Source of the DNA: Vulcanimicrobiota bacterium
Lineage (GTDB): Bacteria; Vulcanimicrobiota; Vulcanimicrobiia; Vulcanimicrobiales; Vulcanimicrobiaceae
Direction: 5' to 3'
NCBI GenBank assembly: GCA_019247395.1
Contig: JAFAOZ010000172.1
Span: forward strand, 1 to 5,453
DNA length: 5,453 nt
The notes beneath the pieces are model-generated. The model had not been told where the DNA came from. It saw only the letters and a list, made by a program, of their open reading frames with translations, and made no database searches. How positions within the stretch are numbered: the stretch's first letter is position 1; every line of letters starts with the position of its first letter. Below, in pieces: positions 1 to 5,453 of this stretch. The position numbers were made by a program, and so were the translations under genes.

Positions 1-360
1 GGGGTGGGCGGCGACCCGATCATCGGCACGAACTTCGTCGAGTGCCTGCGCGAGTTCAAGAACGACCCCCAAACCGAGGCAGTGGTGCTCTGCGGCGAGA
101 TCGGCGGCTCGGACGAGGAAGAGGCCGCCGCCTTCATCGCCGAGCACGTGCCCGACCTCCCGGTCGTTGCTTTCATCGGCGGCCGCAACGCCCCGCCCGG
201 CAAGTCCCTGGGGCATGCCGGCGCGATTATCTCCGGCCGCTTCGGAACGCCCGAGAGCAAAATCGCCGCCTTCGAGGCGGCCGGGGTCCCGGTAGCCGGC
301 CGGCCCTCTGAAATTCCCGCCTTACTCGCCGACCGGCTGACCGCTGCCGCGACGCGTTAG
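1..360 (+). CDS. sucD: Succinyl-CoA ligase alpha subunit, C-terminal part (5' end outside window)
   Basis: This is the C-terminal 119 codons of the alpha subunit of succinyl-CoA synthetase, the cytoplasmic TCA-cycle enzyme that interconverts succinyl-CoA and succinate with ADP or GDP phosphorylation. Reading frame 1 is open from the first base to a TAG at 358-360. Seen in the sequence: a [10 protein letters not shown] motif (codons 3-12), [15 protein letters not shown] (codons 32-46), which carries the conserved Glu-rich segment, and [13 protein letters not shown] (codons 67-79). The His in GHAGAII (CAT at 214-216) corresponds to the catalytic phosphohistidine of the family. Family members are about 290 residues, so roughly 170 N-terminal residues with the CoA-binding Rossmann domain lie upstream. 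The beta-subunit gene sucC is normally just upstream of sucD, but it is not visible here. No in-window start is real: the GTG at 4 is an internal Val. The gene ends with an ordinary Ala/Thr-rich tail and appears intact. Confidence 0.96.
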   Translation, partial: GVGGDPIIGTNFVECLREFKNDPQTEAVVLCGEIGGSDEEEAAAFIAEHVPDLPVVAFIGGRNAPPGKSLGHAGAIISGRFGTPESKIAAFEAAGVPVAGRPSEIPALLADRLTAAATR

Positions 361-381
361 AGCGTCAACGGAGTAGGCTTC

Positions 382-401
382 CCTTTAAGGCTACTTAAAG
401 G
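382..401 (+). repeat. Inverted repeat, possible stem-loop 1
   Basis: CCTTTAAG (382-389) and CTTAAAGG (394-401) are perfect 8-base inverted copies around a 4-base loop (GCTA). TT at 379-380 can pair with AA at 402-403 if C381 is bulged. No T run follows, so it is a poor intrinsic terminator. It may be an mRNA 3'-end stabilising hairpin for sucD or a protein binding site. The AAAGG at 397-401 could alternatively pair with CCTTT at 409-413, giving a competing fold. Confidence 0.45.
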
Positions 402-428
402 AACCGTCCCTTTCCTGAGCGTACGTTG

Positions 429-456
429 GGAGCAGTGGGTCACTCTGTGAAGCTCC
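429..456 (+). repeat. Inverted repeat, possible stem-loop 2
   Basis: GGAGC (429-433) can pair with GCTCC (452-456). Inside it, AGTG (434-437) can pair with CACT (441-444) around a GGT loop. The result would be a nested or stacked hairpin with an unpaired 3' side. The stems are short, so it is only modestly supported on its own. Its position between two other hairpins is what makes it worth marking. Confidence 0.3.
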
Positions 457-457
457 T

Positions 458-498
458 GAGCCTGAAGGGCCCGCGGGCGCCAGGGCGGCTCGCCTTTT
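458..498 (+). terminator. Possible intrinsic terminator (sucD unit) or leader terminator
   Basis: GAGCC (458-462) pairs with GGCTC (487-491), and GCCC (469-472) can pair with GGGC (483-486) directly inside it, leaving TGAAGG as a one-sided bulge. The core is very G+C-rich and includes the 10-base palindrome GCCCGCGGGC (469-478), which offers competing folds. CCTTTT (493-498) follows. The T run is short and the stem imperfect, so termination would be weaker than at the clear terminator after the receptor gene. It lies 98 bases past the sucD stop and only about 30 bases before the receptor start, so it could equally act as an attenuator in the receptor leader. Confidence 0.4.
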
Positions 499-515
499 GA
501 CAACTTCACGTAGAT

Positions 516-521
516 AGAGGG
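516..521 (+). promoter_or_regulatory. Ribosome binding site of the receptor gene
   Basis: AGAGGG is a good Shine-Dalgarno-like sequence, 9 bases before the ATG at 531. An in-frame TAA at 522-524 excludes any further upstream start in this frame, so this site fixes ATG 531 as the start. Confidence 0.8.
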
Positions 522-530
522 TAAAAGAAC

Positions 531-3500
531 ATGAGTTCACATAAAACCCTCCGTCACGCGGTCGTGATCGCGACGTTGATCGGCGCGTTTCTCAGCCAGG
601 GAACATGGGGACTGGCTGCGACAACCGGCAACATCGCGGGATCCGTAAGGGACGCGAATGGAGCACCAGTTGCCGGTGTCAGAGTAACGGCAGTCTCTCC
701 CTCGCAAACTTCGGCCGCAACGACGGACGCGGGAGGTCACTTCGTGCTCCTCTCGCTTGCACCCGATACCTACACTCTGAGCCTGGCGAAGAGTGGGTAT
801 CAACCCGTTTCGTTCCCGGGCGTGGTCGTATTTGCCGACCAGACGCAACAGGTTGCATACACGTTGCAACAAGCGCTGAAGCAAATCGCTCACGTCACCT
901 CGGCCGCCGGCACGTCGCTCGTTAAGTCGGGCGTCGGCGGCGACCTGTACAGCGTCAACTCGGCGCAGGTCGCAGCAGCGGCCCCGCTGGGCGGCGGCGG
1001 TAACCTGAACAACGCCTACTCGGCGATGGCTTCGGTTCCCGGCGTACAGACGTCGCAAGGCGGCATCGGATGGGACTTCAACGCCGCGTACGTTCGCGGA
1101 CAGAACTCGTACTATACCGGGTACGAGTACGATGGTATTCCGGTTAACCGTGCTTTCGACAACTACAACTCGTCGACCGAATCGAATCTCGGCTTACAAG
1201 AGCTGCAGGTCTATACGGGCGGCGGACCGTCGGGCGTCGCCAGTGCCGGTACTGCCGGTTTCATCAATCAGGTCATCAAGACCGGTACGTTCCCCGGCTT
1301 CGCAACCGCGAACCTCGGCATCGCGTCGCCGATCTTCTACCACCAAGCGCAGGTCGAAGTCGGCGGATCGACGCCGGATCGTACCTTCAGCTACTACGTC
1401 GGTCTGCTTGGTTACAACCAAGACTACCGATTCTTCAACAACCAGAACGGCGCCGGATATATGGGCGTCGGGGGACCCCTGTCGGGCGACACGCTCGGCA
1501 ACGGCATCGGCTACGGCGCAGGTAGCAATCAGATTCTCGCCACCGGCTATACCTGCGTCATCGGAACATGCCAAGGCGTCAAGCCGGTATGCCCGCTCGT
1601 CGGTGCTCCGTGGAGCAACCAGCCCGTAGCGCAGATCGGCAAGCAGGGCTGCTGGCAGTTCTACAGCGGCCTCGGCGGAAGCCCGTCGATGGTCTCCGAC
1701 CGCGAAAACGTCGTCAACCTGCACATGGGCATCCCGAAGTCGAACGGACTTCGCGATGACGTGCAGCTGATGTGGAGCGGATCGGCGCTGAACAATTACG
1801 GTTACAACAGCCCGACCGACGTCGGCCCGGGCTACAACCAGTTCATCTACTCACTGTACGGCACGAAGGCCGCGCCGCCAGTTTGCGGTCCTGAAACGAT
1901 TGCTCCGGGACTGACGGTCAACGGCTGCTCGAGCGGATCGTTTGCATCTCAACAAATCATCCCACTCGAGGGTAATGGACCGTACTTCACATGCGGTGCA
2001 ACCAACACGGCTGGCTCCGTCACGTATACCGCGGGCTGCGCACCGACGTACCTCGCGTACTCGGACTCAGTGACGTACAACTTGCCGTTCGGTGCCGTCG
2101 TCGCGACGCCCGGCCACACCAAAGCGCCGACGCCGTACTACGTGCCGAACTCGCCACCCCACCCATTCAATGGACCGTTGCCGGCCTACGATAACTCGAT
2201 CAACCTGAATCAGAACAATACCGGAATCACGAAGCTGCAGTACACGTACGCACTGAGCCAATCGGCTTATCTGCGTGCCTATGGCTACACCTTCTACTCC
2301 GATTGGATGCTGAACTCGCCGTACTACGGCGCGTCCGGTACGAATGCGCCGAATTTCCCCGGCACGGCGCAGTATCTGTTGCTGACCCACACGGCGGGCG
2401 GCACGCTCGAGTTCCAGGATCAGCTCAACGACCAAAACCTCATCTCGTTGAGCGGTAACTACTCGACGGCAAACGTCACCCGCTTCAACAACTCGACCGC
2501 GTACGGCACCACGTCGCCGATCGGCTACATGGCGCACAACGGCGGCCCGACCGCAGGCTACACGTGCTACGACCCGACCTACGGCACGGCGCAGACCTGC
2601 TTGACCAGCAAATACTACGATGTCGCCAGCAACAGCTTCATTAGTCCGACGTGGCGCAGCGCCGCGACGGTTGGGCCGACCGGCTTCGCCGGAGCGGGCA
2701 CCCCGGCCGCAAAGGCGGGCGCAACGTGGGATACGCTCTGGAACTCGCAGGCAAACGGTTCGTATAACACCGTCAAGCCGAAGTTCACGAACGCCTCGCT
2801 GCAAGATCAGTTCCGTCCTAGCGACCGGTTCCTGATCAACGCCGCGATCCGTTACGACAACTTCACCTACGATCTTCCGGACTCGTTGAACAACGCGACG
2901 CTCTTCTACGCAAGCCTTACGGCAAACTATACGTGCGTCTTAGCTGCAACGAATCAGGTGCTCACGCAACCGTTAGCGGCTGGGCAGCCGCCTCCGGCAC
3001 AGGCCCAATACGTTAATGGTGACTGTAACGCGGCAGCGACCGCGCTGCATCCCAGCGGTCCACATACCGGCTGGGTGCATCCCAACGGTACCACGCAAGA
3101 CGGCGTGGCCGCGCCGAACTTCACGGCGCAATCGCCGTCGTCGTACTCACTCGACTACTGGCAGCCGCGTTTCTCGGGAACGTGGACGGTCAATCCGGAT
3201 AACGTCGTCCGTCTGTCGGCTGGCCGCTTCGTGCAGCCGCCGATCTCGGCGTCGGTCCAATACCTCGCCCTCGCCGGCGACGACCGCTCGGTCTGGAACA
3301 ACACGATGAACCTCGGGTTCTACTCGCCGTTCCACCCGATTCCGGGAATCTCGTCAGGGCAGTACGACCTCTCGTGGGAGAGCCATCTCAAGGGCACGGA
3401 CGTCAGCTTCAAGCTCACGCCGTTCTATACGTGGGTCTCCAACTGGCAACAGCAGACGTTCATCGGTGCCGGCTTCGTGACGCAAGTCCCGGTCGGCGTG

Positions 3501-4562
3501 AACCGTAATCAGGGCGTCGAGTTCCAGCTCAACAAGGGCGACTTCAGCCGTAACGGTCTCTCGGGACTCTTGGCAGTCACCTACACCGACTCCAAGGTAC
3601 AGTTCCAGAACGTGAATTTGAGCACGGGCGGTACTATCACGAGTGAGCTTACCGCGCTCAACCAGGCGATCACCGAGTACAACAAACTCACGAAGGCGGG
3701 CGGCGGCTCTCCCTGTTACCAGGGCGGCACCGCTGTCTCGTGCTCGACCCCGAACGGAACCTGCGGAACCACGTCGGCGCCGTTCGAGTGCGACACGATC
3801 CTGAACCCGTACTACAACAAGCCCGAGCAGGGTTTGCTTGCGACCGGCGGCTGGTACCACCCGTACTCGACCGCGATCGCGCCGAACCTCAACGGTGCGA
3901 TAGACAGCTACATCTCACCGTGGGTATCGTCGTTGCTCCTCAACTGGCGCCACGACAAGCTCGCGATCACCCCGAGCTTCAACTTCCAAAGCGGCGGCTT
4001 CTATGGAAGCCCGCTCGATACGGAAGGGCTCGATCCGCGCTCGTGTCTGCTGAACTCGGCAACGACCGGCATCACCAAGGTGTCGCCGAAGACGAATCCG
4101 CAGCAGTGCAACTACCTGACGACGACGTCCCCCGGCACCGGAGCCTTCACGTACTTGTACGTGCCGAATCCGCAAACGGGAGCGTTCTTGTTCGGCAACT
4201 ACGAGCAACCGAACTCGATCGTCGGTAATCTTCAGGTCACGTATGACGTGAGTCCGAAGATCCGGCTGACCGTGCTCGGAACCAGCCTCTTCCGCGAGTG
4301 CTTCGGCGGTTCGTCGGCACCGTGGACGTCGGCTTATCCGCCGAGCAACGTGTTCTGCGGCTACGCACCGGCGGGCGGCTCGTTGAACAGCACGATCTAT
4401 CCGAGCAACTTCTACAACGGTACGGGCATCAACGACTTCAAGGCCAATGGTGCTCATACGCCCTTCCAGCAAAGCTACACCCCGAGTGGAGCGACCAATG
4501 GCGGAATCGGCGCCTCGGTTCAGCCGATCAACGTCTACTTCAACGCGCAGGTTCGAATCTAA
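531..4562 (+). CDS. TonB-dependent outer-membrane receptor with N-terminal carboxypeptidase-regulatory-like domain (Oar-like)
   Basis: This 1343-residue protein is an outer-membrane beta-barrel of the TonB-dependent family, which imports ligands, or in a few Oar proteins handles proteins, using energy from TonB-ExbBD. Residues 1-30 form a Sec signal peptide: basic SSHKTLRH, then a hydrophobic stretch ending near GLA-A. Residues 33-113 match a carboxypeptidase-regulatory-like Ig-type fold (GNIAGSVRDANGAPVAGVRV, then TDAGGHFVLLSLAPDTYTLS). A linker at 114-140 includes QIAHVTS, a possible but weak TonB box. The plug spans about 141-255, with YVRGQNSYYTGYEYDGIPVN (187-206) in the place of the family's 'RG..DGvpv' segment and LQELQVYTGGGPSGVASAG (222-240) in the place of 'IEVlrGpaSalYG'. 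The rest is barrel, about 1090 residues and much longer than a classic 22-strand barrel, implying large surface loops rich in Asn, Tyr, Gly, Thr and Pro. All 20 Cys are in the barrel (first at 342). It ends in alternating NVYFNAQVRI with terminal Ile, not the usual Phe/Trp. The ligand cannot be inferred; flanking genes give no hint. Confidence 0.93.
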   Translation: MSSHKTLRHAVVIATLIGAFLSQGTWGLAATTGNIAGSVRDANGAPVAGVRVTAVSPSQTSAATTDAGGHFVLLSLAPDTYTLSLAKSGYQPVSFPGVVVFADQTQQVAYTLQQALKQIAHVTSAAGTSLVKSGVGGDLYSVNSAQVAAAAPLGGGGNLNNAYSAMASVPGVQTSQGGIGWDFNAAYVRGQNSYYTGYEYDGIPVNRAFDNYNSSTESNLGLQELQVYTGGGPSGVASAGTAGFINQVIKTGTFPGFATANLGIASPIFYHQAQVEVGGSTPDRTFSYYVGLLGYNQDYRFFNNQNGAGYMGVGGPLSGDTLGNGIGYGAGSNQILATGYTCVIGTCQGVKPVCPLVGAPWSNQPVAQIGKQGCWQFYSGLGGSPSMVSDRENVVNLHMGIPKSNGLRDDVQLMWSGSALNNYGYNSPTDVGPGYNQFIYSLYGTKAAPPVCGPETIAPGLTVNGCSSGSFASQQIIPLEGNGPYFTCGATNTAGSVTYTAGCAPTYLAYSDSVTYNLPFGAVVATPGHTKAPTPYYVPNSPPHPFNGPLPAYDNSINLNQNNTGITKLQYTYALSQSAYLRAYGYTFYSDWMLNSPYYGASGTNAPNFPGTAQYLLLTHTAGGTLEFQDQLNDQNLISLSGNYSTANVTRFNNSTAYGTTSPIGYMAHNGGPTAGYTCYDPTYGTAQTCLTSKYYDVASNSFISPTWRSAATVGPTGFAGAGTPAAKAGATWDTLWNSQANGSYNTVKPKFTNASLQDQFRPSDRFLINAAIRYDNFTYDLPDSLNNATLFYASLTANYTCVLAATNQVLTQPLAAGQPPPAQAQYVNGDCNAAATALHPSGPHTGWVHPNGTTQDGVAAPNFTAQSPSSYSLDYWQPRFSGTWTVNPDNVVRLSAGRFVQPPISASVQYLALAGDDRSVWNNTMNLGFYSPFHPIPGISSGQYDLSWESHLKGTDVSFKLTPFYTWVSNWQQQTFIGAGFVTQVPVGVNRNQGVEFQLNKGDFSRNGLSGLLAVTYTDSKVQFQNVNLSTGGTITSELTALNQAITEYNKLTKAGGGSPCYQGGTAVSCSTPNGTCGTTSAPFECDTILNPYYNKPEQGLLATGGWYHPYSTAIAPNLNGAIDSYISPWVSSLLLNWRHDKLAITPSFNFQSGGFYGSPLDTEGLDPRSCLLNSATTGITKVSPKTNPQQCNYLTTTSPGTGAFTYLYVPNPQTGAFLFGNYEQPNSIVGNLQVTYDVSPKIRLTVLGTSLFRECFGGSSAPWTSAYPPSNVFCGYAPAGGSLNSTIYPSNFYNGTGINDFKANGAHTPFQQSYTPSGATNGGIGASVQPINVYFNAQVRI

Positions 4563-4595
4563 AGATTCGCTTCTCCGCGTCAACGTAGAGAACGC

Positions 4596-4629
4596 AAGCG
4601 GGACCCTTCGGGGTCCCGCTTCTCGTTTT
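4596..4629 (+). terminator. Strong rho-independent terminator after the receptor gene
   Basis: AAGCGGGACCC (4596-4606) and GGGTCCCGCTT (4611-4621) form a perfect 11-bp stem closed by a C(UUCG)G tetraloop (4607-4610), an exceptionally stable loop in RNA. TCTCGTTTT follows, giving a modest T run at 4626-4629. It lies 33 bases after the receptor stop codon. The stem is self-complementary, so it could also work for antisense transcripts, but the T run is on the + strand side and no convergent gene is present. Confidence 0.9.
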
Positions 4630-4655
4630 GTCTGCAGGCAGCGCCACCCGCGTGC

Positions 4656-4663
4656 GAGAAAAA
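4656..4663 (+). promoter_or_regulatory. Weak ribosome binding site favouring ATG 4673
   Basis: The purine run GAGAAAAA ends 9 bases before ATG 4673. It is a poor Shine-Dalgarno match but is the only candidate nearby. The alternative in-frame GTG at 4652 has only GCGCCACCCGC before it and no binding site. Confidence 0.4.
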
Positions 4664-4672
4664 TTACGTGCG

Positions 4673-5453
4673 ATGCAGAGATTCGTTCTGCTTTTTGCGT
4701 GCGTGCTAGCGTGCGCCGCCTTCCTTCCGCGAGAGGCCCGCTCCGACAATGCCATCGGCGCTGCAGGGGCAACGCCGCCGCCGGAAATTTACCATGTCGT
4801 TACCAGCGCATTGTGCGCGCGACTGCACGAGCGCGTGCGGCCGGCGGTCGCGATGATCTTGCAAAACGATGAAAAGATCGCCAAGAGCCCGCCGCTCTTT
4901 AAGAAGTATCAGCAAGGCACGTTGACGGGGTTCGGACAGGATACCGCGCAGAACGGCGATTCGATCTACACCCAGACGCCGGAGACGCGCATGGCGCTGC
5001 AGCAGATGTCGTATCTCGTCATCCCGATTGCGCGCAACATCATCGCGGCTCAAACGCTCCTCGACGACGTCAAGCTCGTCGAACCGACCGGCAATCCGAA
5101 CGACGACGCAAAGCTGGCGCAGATCAAGCGGCAGCTGCTCGAGACGATCGCCTATCAGAGCGCCTCGCTCGATATCATCAACGGTTTCGTGCAGACGTTG
5201 CAGATGGGCGACCTCCAGCACGCGGGCGAAGAGTATCTCAGCGAGATGCAGGGGCAGGATCTCAATACGTCAATGGCCCGCGAAACACCCAATCCGTGGC
5301 AAGACCCCAACACGCCGGGCCTCGCTCCGAATCCCTACTCGCTCAACGTCGAGCAGATTCCGGGGCTCTCAGTCGGTTACAATCCACTGGGCCGGATCGT
5401 TGAAGGATTGACGTGGTTGCAGGAAGAGACCCAAAAACGTGAAGACGTCGCCG
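4673..5453 (+). CDS. Exported protein of unknown function, N-terminal 260 residues (3' end outside window)
   Basis: I do not recognise this gene. The frame is open from ATG 4673 to the window edge without a stop. The N-terminus (MQRFVLLFACVLACAAFLP) is a secretion signal. VLAC at residues 11-14 loosely fits a lipobox, with acylated Cys14; otherwise signal peptidase I could cut around residues 22-28 (EARSDNA). After a short Pro-rich stretch (TPPPE, 34-38), residues 39-80 and 103-200 look predominantly helical and amphipathic: one segment spans MALQQMSYLVIPIARNIIAA (107-126), another runs from about 145 to 194 and ends near GEEYLSEMQGQDL. Residues 203-222 are Pro/Asn-rich (ETPNPWQDPNTPGLAPNPYS), suggesting a linker before a further segment. 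No catalytic motif is visible. The gene begins 43 bases after the receptor's terminator, so it probably has its own promoter, though I cannot identify one. GTG 4652, seven codons upstream in frame, is an alternative start that would give a more normal signal-peptide length. Third-position G/C bias and an uninterrupted frame support real coding. Confidence 0.8.
   Translation, partial: MQRFVLLFACVLACAAFLPREARSDNAIGAAGATPPPEIYHVVTSALCARLHERVRPAVAMILQNDEKIAKSPPLFKKYQQGTLTGFGQDTAQNGDSIYTQTPETRMALQQMSYLVIPIARNIIAAQTLLDDVKLVEPTGNPNDDAKLAQIKRQLLETIAYQSASLDIINGFVQTLQMGDLQHAGEEYLSEMQGQDLNTSMARETPNPWQDPNTPGLAPNPYSLNVEQIPGLSVGYNPLGRIVEGLTWLQEETQKREDVA

Larger units (their letters stand above)
361..530 (+). 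promoter_or_regulatory. Structured intergenic region / possible leader RNA of the receptor gene
   Basis: This 170-base gap separates sucD from the receptor gene. It contains three successive inverted repeats that could fold as RNA hairpins (382-401, 429-456 and 458-491), followed by CCTTTT and then the receptor's ribosome binding site. I see no coding potential in it. It could be the 3' end of the sucD transcript including a terminator, a 5' leader of the receptor mRNA, or both. I could not match it to any riboswitch consensus I know (cobalamin, TPP, FMN, SAM, glycine and c-di-GMP were considered), and I find no convincing promoter. A TTGACA at 497-502 lacks a -10 element at proper spacing. 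Confidence 0.4.

Noticed and set aside
469..478. GCCCGCGGGC 10-base palindrome as an operator site
   Set aside because: It is pure G/C in a G+C-rich segment and is already part of the hairpin. No second copy is seen nearby, so a regulator site is not supported.
497..502. Perfect TTGACA resembling a -35 promoter element before the receptor gene
   Set aside because: At 16-18 base spacing the sequence is close to GGTAAA or GTAAAA, a poor -10 match, and the resulting transcript would begin at the ATG without the good ribosome binding site at 516-521.
361..530. Known riboswitch in the receptor leader (cobalamin was the first suspect for a TonB-dependent receptor)
   Set aside because: The conserved cobalamin box and the core motifs of the other classes considered are absent by eye.
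2067..2804. Long minus-strand open frame (245 codons) inside the receptor gene
   Set aside because: The composition is extremely rich in Arg and Val with no domain signature. The + strand frame is clearly the real receptor, so this is a shadow.
3915..4772. Long minus-strand open frame (285 codons) across the end of the receptor gene
   Set aside because: Its product is Arg/Val/Ala-rich, has no recognisable motif, and it crosses the strong terminator and the start of the next gene. It is the expected antisense shadow of G+C-rich coding DNA.
4447..4872. Alternative + strand frame spanning the receptor end and the next gene
   Set aside because: It overlaps the receptor out of frame, reads through the terminator hairpin, and gives an Arg/Ser-rich product. 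The frame starting at 4673 has an export signal and coherent composition instead.

Overview
The window (about 60% G+C by eye) comes from the chromosome of a diderm bacterium. It holds three genes, all on the + strand: the 3' end of sucD (succinyl-CoA ligase alpha subunit), a complete 1343-residue TonB-dependent outer-membrane receptor with an N-terminal carboxypeptidase-regulatory-like domain (Oar-like), and the 5' part of an unrecognised exported protein. A TonB-dependent receptor requires an outer membrane. The receptor's style (regulatory-like domain, short linker containing 'SLVKSG', plug, very long Asn/Tyr/Gly/Thr-rich barrel) recalls receptors I associate with Candidatus Eremiobacterota (WPS-2), with Acidobacteriota as the alternative. 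This placement is from memory of family style and was not searched.

Layout: 1-360 is the C-terminal part of SucD, including the phosphohistidine motif. 361-530 is a 170-base gap with three successive possible RNA stem-loops, the last followed by a short T run, and then a good ribosome binding site. 531-4562 is the receptor. 4596-4629 is a strong intrinsic terminator with a UUCG tetraloop. 4673 to the window end is the start of an exported, helix-rich protein of unknown function that runs off the edge.

The three genes do not look like one pathway. SucD is a cytoplasmic TCA-cycle enzyme whose operon appears to end at 360. The receptor looks like a single-gene transcription unit, bounded by a structured leader and a terminator. 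The third gene starts afresh after that terminator and may begin another unit. The most notable observation is in the receptor: all 20 of its cysteines lie in the barrel region, none in the signal peptide, regulatory-like domain or plug, and they fall into local groups of two or four, as expected for disulfide-stapled surface loops. I found no CRISPR array, tRNA, rRNA, insertion sequence or other mobile element, and no clear new multi-gene system.
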